A DNA stretch of 48,168 bases from Prevotellaceae bacterium UBA1746. Its GTDB lineage: Bacteria; Bacteroidota; Bacteroidia; Bacteroidales; Bacteroidaceae. Location of the stretch: the NCBI GenBank assembly GCA_002314875.1, contig DCHS01000022.1, positions 1 to 48,168 of the forward strand, given 5' to 3'. This document shows positions 34,539-43,867 of the stretch, one piece after another (position 1 is the stretch's first letter; every line of letters begins with the position of its first letter). A program made the translations under genes and the position numbers. The notes under the pieces are model-generated. The model searched no databases, had not been told where the DNA came from, and was given only the letters and a program-made list of their open reading frames with translations.

Positions 34539-34570
34539 TTTGTCCATTTTTGAACTTTTTGCTAACTTTG
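34539..34570 (+). promoter_or_regulatory. Promoter of the 1467-residue adhesin-like gene
   Basis: TTTG (34539-34542), 20 bp, TAACTTTG (34563-34570). It stands back to back with the minus-strand promoter; the two -33 elements are only 4 bp apart. The leader is about 120 nt. Confidence 0.75.
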
Positions 34571-34696
34571 CCCAAAATTTAATTGCAGTATTTCATTAAG
34601 GAAGCGTCATGCAGATGCTTTTTGTGACTGAAGTCAGTAAGAATAACTCTTATTAAGTATATACTTGTCTTTTAGAAAAAAAACACATATATTTTT

Positions 34697-37600
34697 ATGC
34701 GTAGAATCTTTACAATTTTGTTCTTACTCTTTTCTTTTGTAAGTACAAATATATTTGCTGCCGTGTATAAGGCAACAGCAGAGAATATCACATTGTATGG
34801 TTATGCCATGTCAGGAGTCGGCAAAGGAATGTACTGTTTCGATGTGACTTCGCAGACCACTCCGCAATTATTGAATAACGGCGTCGGCGAGTCTTCTGGT
34901 GCAGGTTGTTATGTCAATGGTAAGTACTTCATGATGAGCCAGTTTGTTATGGGAGGAAAAGTCTATGCGAACAGTCTCTATACCTATGACGCTGAGACTT
35001 GGTCACAGATCAATTTTACAGATTTGCCTACCAATCTCGTTGCAACCAGCATTACTTACAATCCTGCTGATAGCAAGATTTACGGTTGTTTTACTGAGGG
35101 TTCCGGTTATTCTTTCGGTGTATTGAATTCTGATAACGGTTCGGTTAATACGCTTTGTGCACTGGCAAATCCCTATGTTGCCGTTGCGGCATCAGCAGAT
35201 GGTACCGTTTATGCTATCACCGAAGAAGGTACTCTGGTTACTGTCAATACCACAGAAGGCTCTGCAAAGACTATCGGTGCTACCGGTCTTACTCCAAATG
35301 GTCTTCAGGATGCTTGTTTTGATTATGGCTCCAACCAACTTTACTGGGTAGCTTATGGTGATGCCTGCAAGGGTATTTACAGCGTCAACACTTCAACTGG
35401 TGCTGCAGCAAAGGTAGGCGAGTGGAGTGGTTCCGCTCCTCAGTTTGTCGGCGTTTTCTCCAAGAGTACAACGAGTGCCGTGGTCAATAGCGACCCCTCT
35501 TATGTTGATGATTTCAAGTTAGATTTTGATAAGGCAAGTCTTAGTGGTAATGTTGTTTTCTCTATGCCTACTGTTGACTATGATGGTCAGAATCTTGTTG
35601 GCAATTTGAGTTATAGTGTTGAAGTTGATGAAGTTGAAACTGCAACGGGTAAAGCTGAACCTGGTCAGCTTGTTTCTGTGCCTTTAACCGTAATAGAAGG
35701 TATACATAAATTTGCTGCCCGTGCGCTCAACGATGCTGGCAAGGGTCCTATCTCCTATATTCAGCGCTATATCGGTAATGACACCCCCAAGCAGCCGGAG
35801 AAATTTACTGCTAACAAAGATCTCGAAACAGAAGTTGTTACATTAAGTTGGAACGCTGTGACAGAAGGTGTTAACGGCGGTTATGTCAACCCTGAAGGTA
35901 TGGCTTATCGAATTGTCCGCTATCCCGATGAAGCCCTGGTTATCGAGAATACTAAACAGACTTCTTGCATTGACGAAGTGCCTGTCACCAACATCGGCAC
36001 CTATTACTATTCAATTACAGCCTACAACGGCGTGAAGGAGAGTGAGGCTCTCAATTCTAATCAGGTGGCTTTAGGAACTACAGATCCTATTGTACCGCCT
36101 TATAACCGCAAATTTAACGACGGAACTGGATTGGCATATTATACCGTTCTTGATGCCAATAAAGACGGCGTTACCTGGACGGAAGATGAGAAGCATGTTT
36201 TCTATATGAAACCGGAAAACAGCACAGATGGTGACGACTGGCTCTTCGCGCCTGCTTTCCGTTTGGAAGGTGGCAAAATGTACCGTCTCACTGGTTCTCT
36301 GATGTCTCCGAATCCCAATTTCTATGAGACCTTTGAGATTTGCTACGGTACAGCTCCTACTGCTGAAGCGATGACAGAAGTTGTTGTAGAAAAGCAGCAG
36401 GTCAATGAGACTTTTTATCTGGATAAGCGCATTACACCCGTAGAAGATGGTGTCTATTATGTTGGTTTCCATGCCATGAGTCCTACACCATGGGCACTCT
36501 ATATCATGGAATTTGCCGTAGGTGGAGCTGAAAGCATTGAAGGTCCGGATGCTGTTACCTGCAAGGTCGTTGCAGCTCCTAAGGGCGGTATGAGTACGAC
36601 GGTTTATTTTACTTGCCCTACGAAGACCATCAGCGGTAAGGATTTGAAGGAAATTACAGAAGCGGAAGTTGTTAACATTACAACAGGACTCACTGTAGCA
36701 ACGATTAAGAATCCTATCATCGGCGGTAGTTACGAAGTTGTTGACAATAATCCCGTTGAGGGCGAAAACGAATACACTATTACCTGCAATAACAACGATG
36801 GTACTGGTCGTGGTGAAACTTGTTGGTGTTGGGTAGGTATTGATATTCCTTCTGCTCCTCAGAATATCAAGTGGCGTCAGGAAGGTGAACAAGCTTATAT
36901 TGCCTGGGACGAACCCGTTGACATCGGTATGCACGGTGGTTATGTTGATTTAACAGACATTAAATATATTATATACAATCTCAACACCTACGAGAAGATT
37001 GCCACAGAGTGGACGGGACGCACCTACACGGATACTCCGATGATTACAGCCCTGCAGGAATCCCTTTCCTATGGTGTCTATTCCCAGAACAGCAAGGGTG
37101 TTGGTGGTGGCTATAGCAGTAATTTCTCTCCCTTCGGAAGTCCTTATGTATTGCCCTACAACGATTCTTTTGCCAATACCCGTCTGCAGACCTCTCCGTG
37201 GATTTTGGACCGCATTGTTGGCAGTAATTGTATCTGGTCCCTCGCTAATGGCGGTAGCAGTCCCGTGCTCCCTGCCGAGGATCTTGACGGTGGTAATCTC
37301 TGCTATACAGCTTTGGGAAATGGTGCTGCACGTATCGGTTCTCCTTTGGTTGACATTCAGTATATGGCAAGTCCTCTGTTGACCTTTTGGGCAAGTATTC
37401 CTGATGAAATATCTACGCTGAAAATACAAGTTACCCGCGATCCTGGTTTCGAAGGTTGGAAGGACGTCGAGATTATAAAGTCCAAAGGTTCTGGTTGGCA
37501 TGAATATAACCTTGATTTAACGGAGTACACTGACTGGGACCGTTTCCAGTTCGGTTTCACGGCTTACAGTACGAGTGCTTCTAATCAGGAAATTCTCGTC

Positions 37601-39100
37601 GATCATGTAAGTGTTACCAACGATGTTGATTATGACCTCGCCGTCACCAGTCTTGAACTTCCCAAAACTATCCGAGTGGGTGATCAGGTTAAACTGGGTG
37701 TAGAAGTCTCTAATCTTGGTAAGAGTGAGATGAAAGGCTATGACATTGAAGTTTATATTGACGATGTCTTGGTAGATTCCAAGGAAGGTCTGAATATCTA
37801 TGTTGACGCAGCCAATACTACTTATTTCACTTTACCTACTTTCCGTTCCGTTGGTGAGGCTAAGATTGAGGCTCGCGTTATCTGTAAAGGTGATCAAGGC
37901 GAAAGAAATAATGTGAAGACTCTGACCGTCAAGGTGAAGGATTCTGGTTATCCCGAGCCCGTTGATCTTGCTGCCACCGTTGATGGTAGGAATGTTCATC
38001 TCACCTGGGATGCACCCTTCGGTGTGGCTTTTGAAGAACGCACAGAGGATTGCGAAGAATTTGAATCTTGGTCTGTGGGTGGTATCGAATGTAATTTCGA
38101 CGACAATCTCGAGCCCTTCGGTGAAATCGTTGACGAAGGTTATATTGGTGATTTCAAGGTTATTGACAATGATCACCGCTATACACAGTACATGGCAAGT
38201 GGTATGACTTTGGACTATCCTCACCGTGGTAAGGGAATGGCTTGCCAGGTCTTCAGTGTGAAGGAATACGGCTTCTCTTCATCTTCTATCATCGGTGCGC
38301 ATAGCGGAGACAAGATGCTCGTTTTCTGGGCTTCTCCCGTGCAGAACGATGACTATTTGATTTTCCCCGAACTGGCCGAAAACGATCATCGTATCAGTTT
38401 CTGGGCTAAGTCTGCCAGCAACAAGTATGGTCTTGAAAGCTTCGAAATCATGACTTCTTCTACTGGCGATAACCGTGAAGATTTCAACTCTTTCGTCAGT
38501 GTTAAGGACGTTCCTACGGGTTACAATACTGATGATGAATCGGGTTATACGTTCTACGATTTTGAACTTCCCGATGATGCCCGTTATGTTGCCATTCACT
38601 ACAATGCCAAAGATGTCCTTGCCCTCTTTGTAGATGACATTTCCTTTACATCTGCAGCGGGTATTGATGTTGAAAACACCGGTTACAATGTCTATCGTAA
38701 CTATGAGAAGCTCAACAAGGATATTGTTAAAGGCTTTGAGTATGACGACATCCTTCCTGCTGACGGCTCCTATATTTATAATGTGACGACGGTTTATCCT
38801 AAAGGCGAGTCTGGTTTCTCTAACGATGCAGTGGTATCTCTTGAAAACGGTATCCGTTCACTTGCAACTTCTGATTACCTCGTTCTCTCCGAAGAGGGTG
38901 CCATCGTCATCAACGATGCTCGCGCTAACAAGGGTGGCGTCAACAATGCACAAAATACAAGTGCAGCAATCAGCATCTATGCTTCCAACGGTCAGCGTAT
39001 CCGAAGTCTCCGTGCATCAGGAACTCTCCGTATTCCCGTAACACCTGGCACTTATCTCGTTAAGATCAACGACATTGTTACTCCTGTTGTAGTACGCTAA
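34697..39100 (+). CDS. Large secreted multidomain adhesin-like protein (beta-propeller, Fn3, choice-of-anchor J, CARDB) with T9SS type A tail
   Basis: 1467 residues with a signal peptide (1-21). Visible order: a beta-propeller-like region (about 25-260); an Ig-like segment ending YIGNDTPKQPEKF; an Fn3 (TLSWNAVTEGVNGGYVN); a choice-of-anchor J domain (DDWLFAPAFRLEGGKMYRL); a second Ig/Fn3 pair (GIDIPSAPQNIKWRQEG, MHGGYVD); another choice-of-anchor-like domain (MASPLLTFWASIPDE); a CARDB-like domain (DYDLAVTSLELPKTIRVGDQVKLGVEVSN, split by function not exact); a third adhesin domain (NDDYLIFPELAENDHRISFWAKS); and a C-terminus ISIYASNGQRIRS...GTYLVKIN, the canonical T9SS sorting pattern. No protease or glycosidase motif is seen. 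Paralogue of the 690-residue protein at 25.2 kb. I infer a surface binding role. Confidence 0.8.
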   Translation: MRRIFTILFLLFSFVSTNIFAAVYKATAENITLYGYAMSGVGKGMYCFDVTSQTTPQLLNNGVGESSGAGCYVNGKYFMMSQFVMGGKVYANSLYTYDAETWSQINFTDLPTNLVATSITYNPADSKIYGCFTEGSGYSFGVLNSDNGSVNTLCALANPYVAVAASADGTVYAITEEGTLVTVNTTEGSAKTIGATGLTPNGLQDACFDYGSNQLYWVAYGDACKGIYSVNTSTGAAAKVGEWSGSAPQFVGVFSKSTTSAVVNSDPSYVDDFKLDFDKASLSGNVVFSMPTVDYDGQNLVGNLSYSVEVDEVETATGKAEPGQLVSVPLTVIEGIHKFAARALNDAGKGPISYIQRYIGNDTPKQPEKFTANKDLETEVVTLSWNAVTEGVNGGYVNPEGMAYRIVRYPDEALVIENTKQTSCIDEVPVTNIGTYYYSITAYNGVKESEALNSNQVALGTTDPIVPPYNRKFNDGTGLAYYTVLDANKDGVTWTEDEKHVFYMKPENSTDGDDWLFAPAFRLEGGKMYRLTGSLMSPNPNFYETFEICYGTAPTAEAMTEVVVEKQQVNETFYLDKRITPVEDGVYYVGFHAMSPTPWALYIMEFAVGGAESIEGPDAVTCKVVAAPKGGMSTTVYFTCPTKTISGKDLKEITEAEVVNITTGLTVATIKNPIIGGSYEVVDNNPVEGENEYTITCNNNDGTGRGETCWCWVGIDIPSAPQNIKWRQEGEQAYIAWDEPVDIGMHGGYVDLTDIKYIIYNLNTYEKIATEWTGRTYTDTPMITALQESLSYGVYSQNSKGVGGGYSSNFSPFGSPYVLPYNDSFANTRLQTSPWILDRIVGSNCIWSLANGGSSPVLPAEDLDGGNLCYTALGNGAARIGSPLVDIQYMASPLLTFWASIPDEISTLKIQVTRDPGFEGWKDVEIIKSKGSGWHEYNLDLTEYTDWDRFQFGFTAYSTSASNQEILVDHVSVTNDVDYDLAVTSLELPKTIRVGDQVKLGVEVSNLGKSEMKGYDIEVYIDDVLVDSKEGLNIYVDAANTTYFTLPTFRSVGEAKIEARVICKGDQGERNNVKTLTVKVKDSGYPEPVDLAATVDGRNVHLTWDAPFGVAFEERTEDCEEFESWSVGGIECNFDDNLEPFGEIVDEGYIGDFKVIDNDHRYTQYMASGMTLDYPHRGKGMACQVFSVKEYGFSSSSIIGAHSGDKMLVFWASPVQNDDYLIFPELAENDHRISFWAKSASNKYGLESFEIMTSSTGDNREDFNSFVSVKDVPTGYNTDDESGYTFYDFELPDDARYVAIHYNAKDVLALFVDDISFTSAAGIDVENTGYNVYRNYEKLNKDIVKGFEYDDILPADGSYIYNVTTVYPKGESGFSNDAVVSLENGIRSLATSDYLVLSEEGAIVINDARANKGGVNNAQNTSAAISIYASNGQRIRSLRASGTLRIPVTPGTYLVKINDIVTPVVVR

Positions 39101-39126
39101 GCCTTTGAACTGAGGAAAAATTGAAA

Positions 39127-39165
39127 ATTGTAAATCTATAAATTGTAAATCTATAAATTGTAAAT
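39127..39165. repeat. 15-bp tandem repeat overlapping a start codon
   Basis: ATTGTAAATCTATAA occurs twice in full (39127-39141, 39142-39156), and a third unit (ATTGTAAAT) runs into the ATG at 39164 of the esterase gene. Confidence 0.85.
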
Positions 39166-40429
39166 GGTTAGGCGTATAATGACATTTGCATTGACATTCG
39201 CCCTCTGCGGTTCGATGTCTTTTGCAACCGATAAAATCAAGCAGGGAGAGACTCTGCATAACCTCCGCCAGAAAGCCTGGAACGAGTGGTGTAAGAAAGT
39301 ACAGAGCGATACTGAAGTTTCTGTTCTCCCTTTAACACCACTTTCCGAGGGCAAACGAAGTGCATGGCAAATTCCCGCTGATCTCGAGCCCTATGCTACC
39401 ATGAATTTTTTCAGCGGAACGAAAGGCGAACAACCTTCGGCAGGTTATCCTGTCTTTCTCTATCTTCATGGTAGTGGTCCGAAAGACATAGAATGGTCCA
39501 CGGGATTCCGTCTTGCACAATCCTTCAACGATGCTCCTTGTGCCTATGTCATTCCACAGATTCCCAATGAGTTGAAATATTACCGTTGGTGGCAGAAGAG
39601 CAAACAGTGGGCATGGTCACATCTTTTCCGACAGTTGTTGGCTTCTCCCCAAATTGACCCGGCTCGTCTATATGTCTTTGGCATTTCGGAAGGTGGTTAC
39701 GGAAGTCAGCGTTTGGCCTCTTACTACGGAGACTATTTTGCTGCTGCAGGTCCTATGGCAGGTGGTGAACCTTTGAAAAACGCTCCGGCAGAGAACCTCA
39801 GCAACATCGCTTTCAATTTCCGCACGGGTGAGAAGGACTACATGTTCTACCGCTTCTTCTTGACACAACTGACGAATCAGGCCCTTGATAGTCTTGAGAA
39901 TCTCTATCCTGAGGAGTTTCATCACAAGGTAGAACTGGTTCCTGGCATGGGACACCATATTGACTACAGTTTGACAACACCCTGGCTCAGTCGTCATCAT
40001 CGCAATGCCCAACCCAGACATTTCCTATGGGAAAATATGGAAATGGATTCTGTAAAGCGTGACAACTTCTACAACCTCGAGGTGTTGAAGGAAACCGATG
40101 CCTACCGTACGATGTACGAGTTTACGGCCAAGGACAATCGTGTAGATATTAATGTCCAGCGTGTTGCTTATCAGACAACATGGATTGATCCAAACTGGGA
40201 GATCGATATGATGTTCCACCGCGATTTTTCACCTGCTGAACATGGTCGTCTTCGCGTCTATCTTAGCGAGCAACTCGTTGACTTGACGAAACCTGTTACC
40301 ATTGCTGTAAATGGCAAGGTTTTGTACCAGGGAAACCTAAAGATTTCTGCAGCTACCATGCGTCAATCTTTGGAAATTTGGGGCGATCCCCTTCGCATTT
40401 TCCCTTCTGCCGTGGTGCTGGAGTGGTAA
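39164..40429 (+). CDS. Secreted alpha/beta-hydrolase (esterase or prolyl-oligopeptidase-like)
   Basis: 421 residues with a signal peptide (1-22). ATG 39164 or ATG 39179 (MTF...) could be used; the first lies inside a tandem repeat and the second gives a more compact signal peptide. The core has YPVFLYLHGSGPK (oxyanion side), YVFGISEGGYGSQ with nucleophile Ser175, and GMGHHIDY with the likely catalytic His, in the order of PHB-depolymerase or feruloyl-esterase-like hydrolases. The C-terminal 120 residues form a beta-rich domain (VDINVQRVAYQTTWIDPNW...VAVNGKVLYQG). The substrate is unknown. It lies 63 nt after the adhesin gene without a separate clear promoter. Confidence 0.8.
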   Translation: MVRRIMTFALTFALCGSMSFATDKIKQGETLHNLRQKAWNEWCKKVQSDTEVSVLPLTPLSEGKRSAWQIPADLEPYATMNFFSGTKGEQPSAGYPVFLYLHGSGPKDIEWSTGFRLAQSFNDAPCAYVIPQIPNELKYYRWWQKSKQWAWSHLFRQLLASPQIDPARLYVFGISEGGYGSQRLASYYGDYFAAAGPMAGGEPLKNAPAENLSNIAFNFRTGEKDYMFYRFFLTQLTNQALDSLENLYPEEFHHKVELVPGMGHHIDYSLTTPWLSRHHRNAQPRHFLWENMEMDSVKRDNFYNLEVLKETDAYRTMYEFTAKDNRVDINVQRVAYQTTWIDPNWEIDMMFHRDFSPAEHGRLRVYLSEQLVDLTKPVTIAVNGKVLYQGNLKISAATMRQSLEIWGDPLRIFPSAVVLEW

Positions 40430-40443
40430 AAACGAATAAGAAA

Positions 40444-40475
40444 TTTGGTATTTTCGGCATTTTGTAGTATATTTG
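40444..40475 (+). promoter_or_regulatory. Promoter of the 40.5-45.0 kb operon
   Basis: TTTG (40444-40447), 20 bp, TATATTTG (40468-40475), a full match to consensus; the ATG follows 45 bases later. Confidence 0.75.
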
Positions 40476-40520
40476 CATCGATAAGTACCAAGTTTCTTAT
40501 TCTTTTATTCTAATTTCACT

Positions 40521-41246
40521 ATGAAGAAAATCTACTCTTTCTTAGTCCTTATCCTATTCTGTTTTGCTCAAATGGCGGTAGCAAATACTCCCAATTTGGC
40601 AGAAGAAGATCACCCATATCCAGGCTGGCCTATCAACCAAGTTCCTGCAGATGCAGAACCTACCTATTACCTTGCCTCTGGATATTTCTATACCTATACG
40701 ATTGAGGTACTTTCAGACGTTCAGATCGTTGCCTACGATAACGGTGACGGTAATATCTATTTCCATACGCTCTTTCCCCACATGATGAGTCTGCAGTATG
40801 ACGAGAGTCTTGCAGAACAGAATATTCCTGCCCTTGCCCCGATTGTCGGCAAGAAGGAAGGCAACGTCATCAGCATCCCCAAACAGCACTTTTTCCATTG
40901 GTATTACAGCTATGAGGGTAAAACCTATGAACTTTATTTCTCTGCTGCAAAAGTTGAGAATGGTACAGTTGTGGAACTTGATGATGACCTTCGTTTTGAA
41001 ATCTTGGGAGATGGCACCTTGCAATATATATTGGCTGAAGGTATGCGCCACGCCTATTATGGTGCTTTCGATGAAACCGGAAAAATCTGGTTATACAATG
41101 CCGATCTCACTATGGTGACCAATCCCAATAACCTTTCTGTAGTTCCTTCTTCAAAGGAGAATAAGAGTATCTATGACCTTAGTGGTCGTCGTTTGAAAGC
41201 CCCTAAAGGTCTATATATTGCTAACGGAAAGAAATTTATCCGCTAA
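40521..41246 (+). CDS. Secreted protein of unknown function with T9SS-type tail
   Basis: 241 residues with a signal peptide (1-21, cut after AVA). The mature part is beta-rich with many aromatics (PTYYLASGYFYTYTIE, HFFHWYYSYEGKTYELYFSAAK) and no motif I recognise. The tail is YDLSGRRL...GLYIANGKKFIR. The segment 'PKQHFFHWYYSY' resembles 'PKKYFHDWIYGY' of the last gene in this operon, so the two may be distant paralogues. First gene of a four-gene operon; its TAA shares one base with the ATG of the Sel1-repeat gene. Confidence 0.7.
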   Translation: MKKIYSFLVLILFCFAQMAVANTPNLAEEDHPYPGWPINQVPADAEPTYYLASGYFYTYTIEVLSDVQIVAYDNGDGNIYFHTLFPHMMSLQYDESLAEQNIPALAPIVGKKEGNVISIPKQHFFHWYYSYEGKTYELYFSAAKVENGTVVELDDDLRFEILGDGTLQYILAEGMRHAYYGAFDETGKIWLYNADLTMVTNPNNLSVVPSSKENKSIYDLSGRRLKAPKGLYIANGKKFIR

Positions 41247-42895
41247 TGAAAAAGAAAATACTCCTTTCATTGTTTGTTTTGGGTAGTCTTGGAACAGCAA
41301 CACTCCAAGCCCAGACTGCTGCAAAAGATTCGACCATGGCTGTTAAGATAGCAGTCAAGGCCGATAAGTTGTTGGACAAAGGAAAGGAGGACGAAGCGCT
41401 TGCACTCTATGAGCAAGCTGGTGAATTAGGTCTTCATTCTGCCCAGACTTTTCTCGTTAACGCCTACGCTGAACTAAAGCAGATTGATAAAGTTCTCTAT
41501 TGGATGAACAAATTGGCTGCAGCCAACGATCCTGAATTTCTCTATGCTCTCGGTGACTACTACGAGACTGGTTTTGAGTTCGAAGGAAAAACTTATATTC
41601 TGCCCGATCTCACTAAGGCTCTTGAGTATTATGAGAAAGCTGCCGAGCTGAAATATCCCGAAGCTTTGTCTTCTCTCGGCGATCTCTATTCCGATGATTA
41701 TGAAGGCAATGGTCCTGATACCGACCTTTGGAAAGCTGCTCTGTATTACCATAAGGCGGCCACCCTCGGTGATGCCTACAGCCAGCGTCGCTTAGCGATG
41801 ATGTTGAAAGAGGGCAGGGGAGTACAGAAGGATTTAGCAAAGAGTTTCCGCATGATGCAGATGGCTGCCAAAAATGGTGAACCTGCTGCTATGCTGAATC
41901 TCGGAATGGCTTATCATCTTGGCGAAGGTACAGCTCAGGATTATGACCAGGCTCTAATCTGGTACACCAAGGCAAGTGAATGTTCTGATGCTGATGTTGC
42001 GGCAACGGCAAAGAACAATCTCGCCATTCTCCATGAGACGACTTCGAACGGTCATGTCACCGCTGAGACCGTCGAAATGTATCGCCAGGGTGCTGCCTTA
42101 GGCCAGGATATCTCACAGTTTAATCTTGGTCTCTGCTACTTCCAAGGTGCTGGCATTAAGCAGGATTATGACAAGGCAGCTTATTGGTTCCTTCAGGCTG
42201 CAGAACAGCATTATCAACCTGCACAGATCTATCTTGCCCGCTGCTATATCAATGGTCTCGGTGTCAGCTGCAACGATAATGAGGCCATCCGTCTCTTGGC
42301 TGAACCATGCGAAAAAGAAGACACCACGGCGCTCCAATATATGTATCACCTCTATATACAAAAGGAGAACTACGAAGAGGCTTTCAAATATGCCAAACGT
42401 GGTGCTGATTTAGGGAGTGCAATGTTAATGGGAAATGTCTCCTGGCTCTATCTCAACGGCAAGGGTGTTGATCTTAATGGCAGTCAGGCATACAAATATG
42501 CCAAGGAGGCTGCAAGACATGGCGATTATGTCGGCATCTCCAACCTTGCTATCTGCTACGAGAATGGTTATGGTGTTGACAAGAATAACGAGCAGGCTGT
42601 TACCTGTTATCAGAAGGCTTATGAAAAAGCTCCCAAGGAGGCAAAGTCTGAAGCCGCCGAGAAATGCGGTCTCTGCTATATGCGTCAGGAGAAATATGAA
42701 GACGCCCTTCGTTGGTTCAAGCTCTCCAGTACCCCAGTCGCCTATTACCATATCGGTTGGATTTACGGTTCTGGCAAAGGAGTTCCCGAGGATAAGGCCC
42801 TGGCTCTTGAATATTTCAAGAAGGCTGCCGCCCAGACAACCAACGACGAACTTCATCAAAAGGCTGAATCTGCCATCAAAATGTTGGAAAAATAA
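41246..42895 (+). CDS. Secreted Sel1-repeat (TPR-like) protein
   Basis: 549 residues with a signal peptide (1-22, cut after LQA). The mature protein is built of Sel1-like repeats of about 36 residues, recognised by 'A..LG.xYxxGxGVxxDxxKAxxYxxKAA' (for instance MLKEGRGVQKDLAKSFRMMQMAA, YHLGEGTAQDYDQALIWYTKA, YFQGAGIKQDYDKAAYWFLQAA, YGSGKGVPEDKALALEYFKKAA); I count about ten units. Sel1 repeats are protein-binding scaffolds. It has no sorting tail, so it is probably periplasmic. Second gene of the operon, overlapping the first by one base and 11 nt before the third. Confidence 0.85.
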   Translation: MKKKILLSLFVLGSLGTATLQAQTAAKDSTMAVKIAVKADKLLDKGKEDEALALYEQAGELGLHSAQTFLVNAYAELKQIDKVLYWMNKLAAANDPEFLYALGDYYETGFEFEGKTYILPDLTKALEYYEKAAELKYPEALSSLGDLYSDDYEGNGPDTDLWKAALYYHKAATLGDAYSQRRLAMMLKEGRGVQKDLAKSFRMMQMAAKNGEPAAMLNLGMAYHLGEGTAQDYDQALIWYTKASECSDADVAATAKNNLAILHETTSNGHVTAETVEMYRQGAALGQDISQFNLGLCYFQGAGIKQDYDKAAYWFLQAAEQHYQPAQIYLARCYINGLGVSCNDNEAIRLLAEPCEKEDTTALQYMYHLYIQKENYEEAFKYAKRGADLGSAMLMGNVSWLYLNGKGVDLNGSQAYKYAKEAARHGDYVGISNLAICYENGYGVDKNNEQAVTCYQKAYEKAPKEAKSEAAEKCGLCYMRQEKYEDALRWFKLSSTPVAYYHIGWIYGSGKGVPEDKALALEYFKKAAAQTTNDELHQKAESAIKMLEK

Positions 42896-42906
42896 CACTT
42901 TAATAT

Positions 42907-43854
42907 ATGAAACTGAAATTCAAGGTTTACACGACGAAAGAATTAGAACAGAGAGACTATCTGGAGAACACACTTCTGGGCTCTATTCTAAGCAGTAACG
43001 AATATACCAACGAAGAAAAGTTGGAGGCTATCGAGCGTGAAGCGAAGAAGCTCCAGGGTGAAGATGCAAGTCTTCTCATCCATGTCACAGGGGTTGACGA
43101 GGAAGCTAAAGTTTCCCGTCCCAAAAAGGTAAAACTCTACGATGACCACGAGAGTCACAACCACCACCATCATCGTGAAAAAGAAGAACCTGTAAAGCCC
43201 ATCGGTGAAGTTAAGGCTGAAGAATTGGTTTCCGATGATCATACTGTAAACGCAGTTCAGACCGAATCTGTAACTTCAGCAGAAATTGTTCAGGCTGATG
43301 AGACATCCAAGGCAAAAAACTTCTGGCACAAGGTCAAGGTTATCTGCAGGAATTTGAAGAAGAAGTTCATTACTTTGTGTTCTCCCTTCAACAGAGCGGT
43401 ACGCGATCGATGGAATGCTCTTCCTGAACAGACGCAGAAGCGCATTGCTTTGGGGGCTGCTGTTTTCCTGGTTCTCTTTGCTTTTGCGACAACCTATTTC
43501 TACTTCTTCACCGATCATCGCAGCTATGATCCTCTGTATGAACTCGAAGATCCTGTGAATGTAACCGATACTCTTGACAGTAATGCCGACTTTTTCGGTG
43601 ATGCTCCAAAGACCGCCGATCCCAATGCGTTCAAGGAAGCACCTGCAACCGTTGACACTGCAAGACGTGCCGCTCCTGTTGAGGAGACAACCACTGATAC
43701 CCCTGCAGAACCCGCTACAACTCCCGCACCAGCAACGCCTGCGGCAACGACTCCCACCCCTGTTCCTGCAGAACCTGCTCCTAAGGCAGAAACACCAGCA
43801 ACTCCTGCTAAACAGACTACCGCTGAGCCTGTTGGCGCTCCTGATGAACACTAA
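42907..43854 (+). CDS. Single-pass membrane protein of unknown function
   Basis: 315 residues with no signal peptide. Residues 1-175 are charged and predicted cytoplasmic, with a His/Glu-rich stretch (DDHESHNHHHHREKEE, about 78-93). One transmembrane helix lies at about 179-203 (RIALGAAVFLVLFAFATTYFYFF). The remaining about 110 residues are periplasmic and become a Pro/Ala/Thr-rich low-complexity tail. This layout recalls periplasm-spanning or scaffold proteins, but I recognise no family. The N-terminus (MKLKFKVYTTKELEQRDYLENTLLGSIL) might be a small beta domain. It lies 11 nt after the Sel1 gene and 13 nt before the last gene, which argues for a joint function. Confidence 0.7.
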   Translation: MKLKFKVYTTKELEQRDYLENTLLGSILSSNEYTNEEKLEAIEREAKKLQGEDASLLIHVTGVDEEAKVSRPKKVKLYDDHESHNHHHHREKEEPVKPIGEVKAEELVSDDHTVNAVQTESVTSAEIVQADETSKAKNFWHKVKVICRNLKKKFITLCSPFNRAVRDRWNALPEQTQKRIALGAAVFLVLFAFATTYFYFFTDHRSYDPLYELEDPVNVTDTLDSNADFFGDAPKTADPNAFKEAPATVDTARRAAPVEETTTDTPAEPATTPAPATPAATTPTPVPAEPAPKAETPATPAKQTTAEPVGAPDEH

Positions 43855-43867
43855 TTGCATATCCCCA

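Noticed and set aside
43574..43867. 98-codon N-terminal extension of the 374-residue secreted protein
   Set aside because: It overlaps the low-complexity 3' end of the preceding gene, while ATG 43868 begins an obvious signal peptide.
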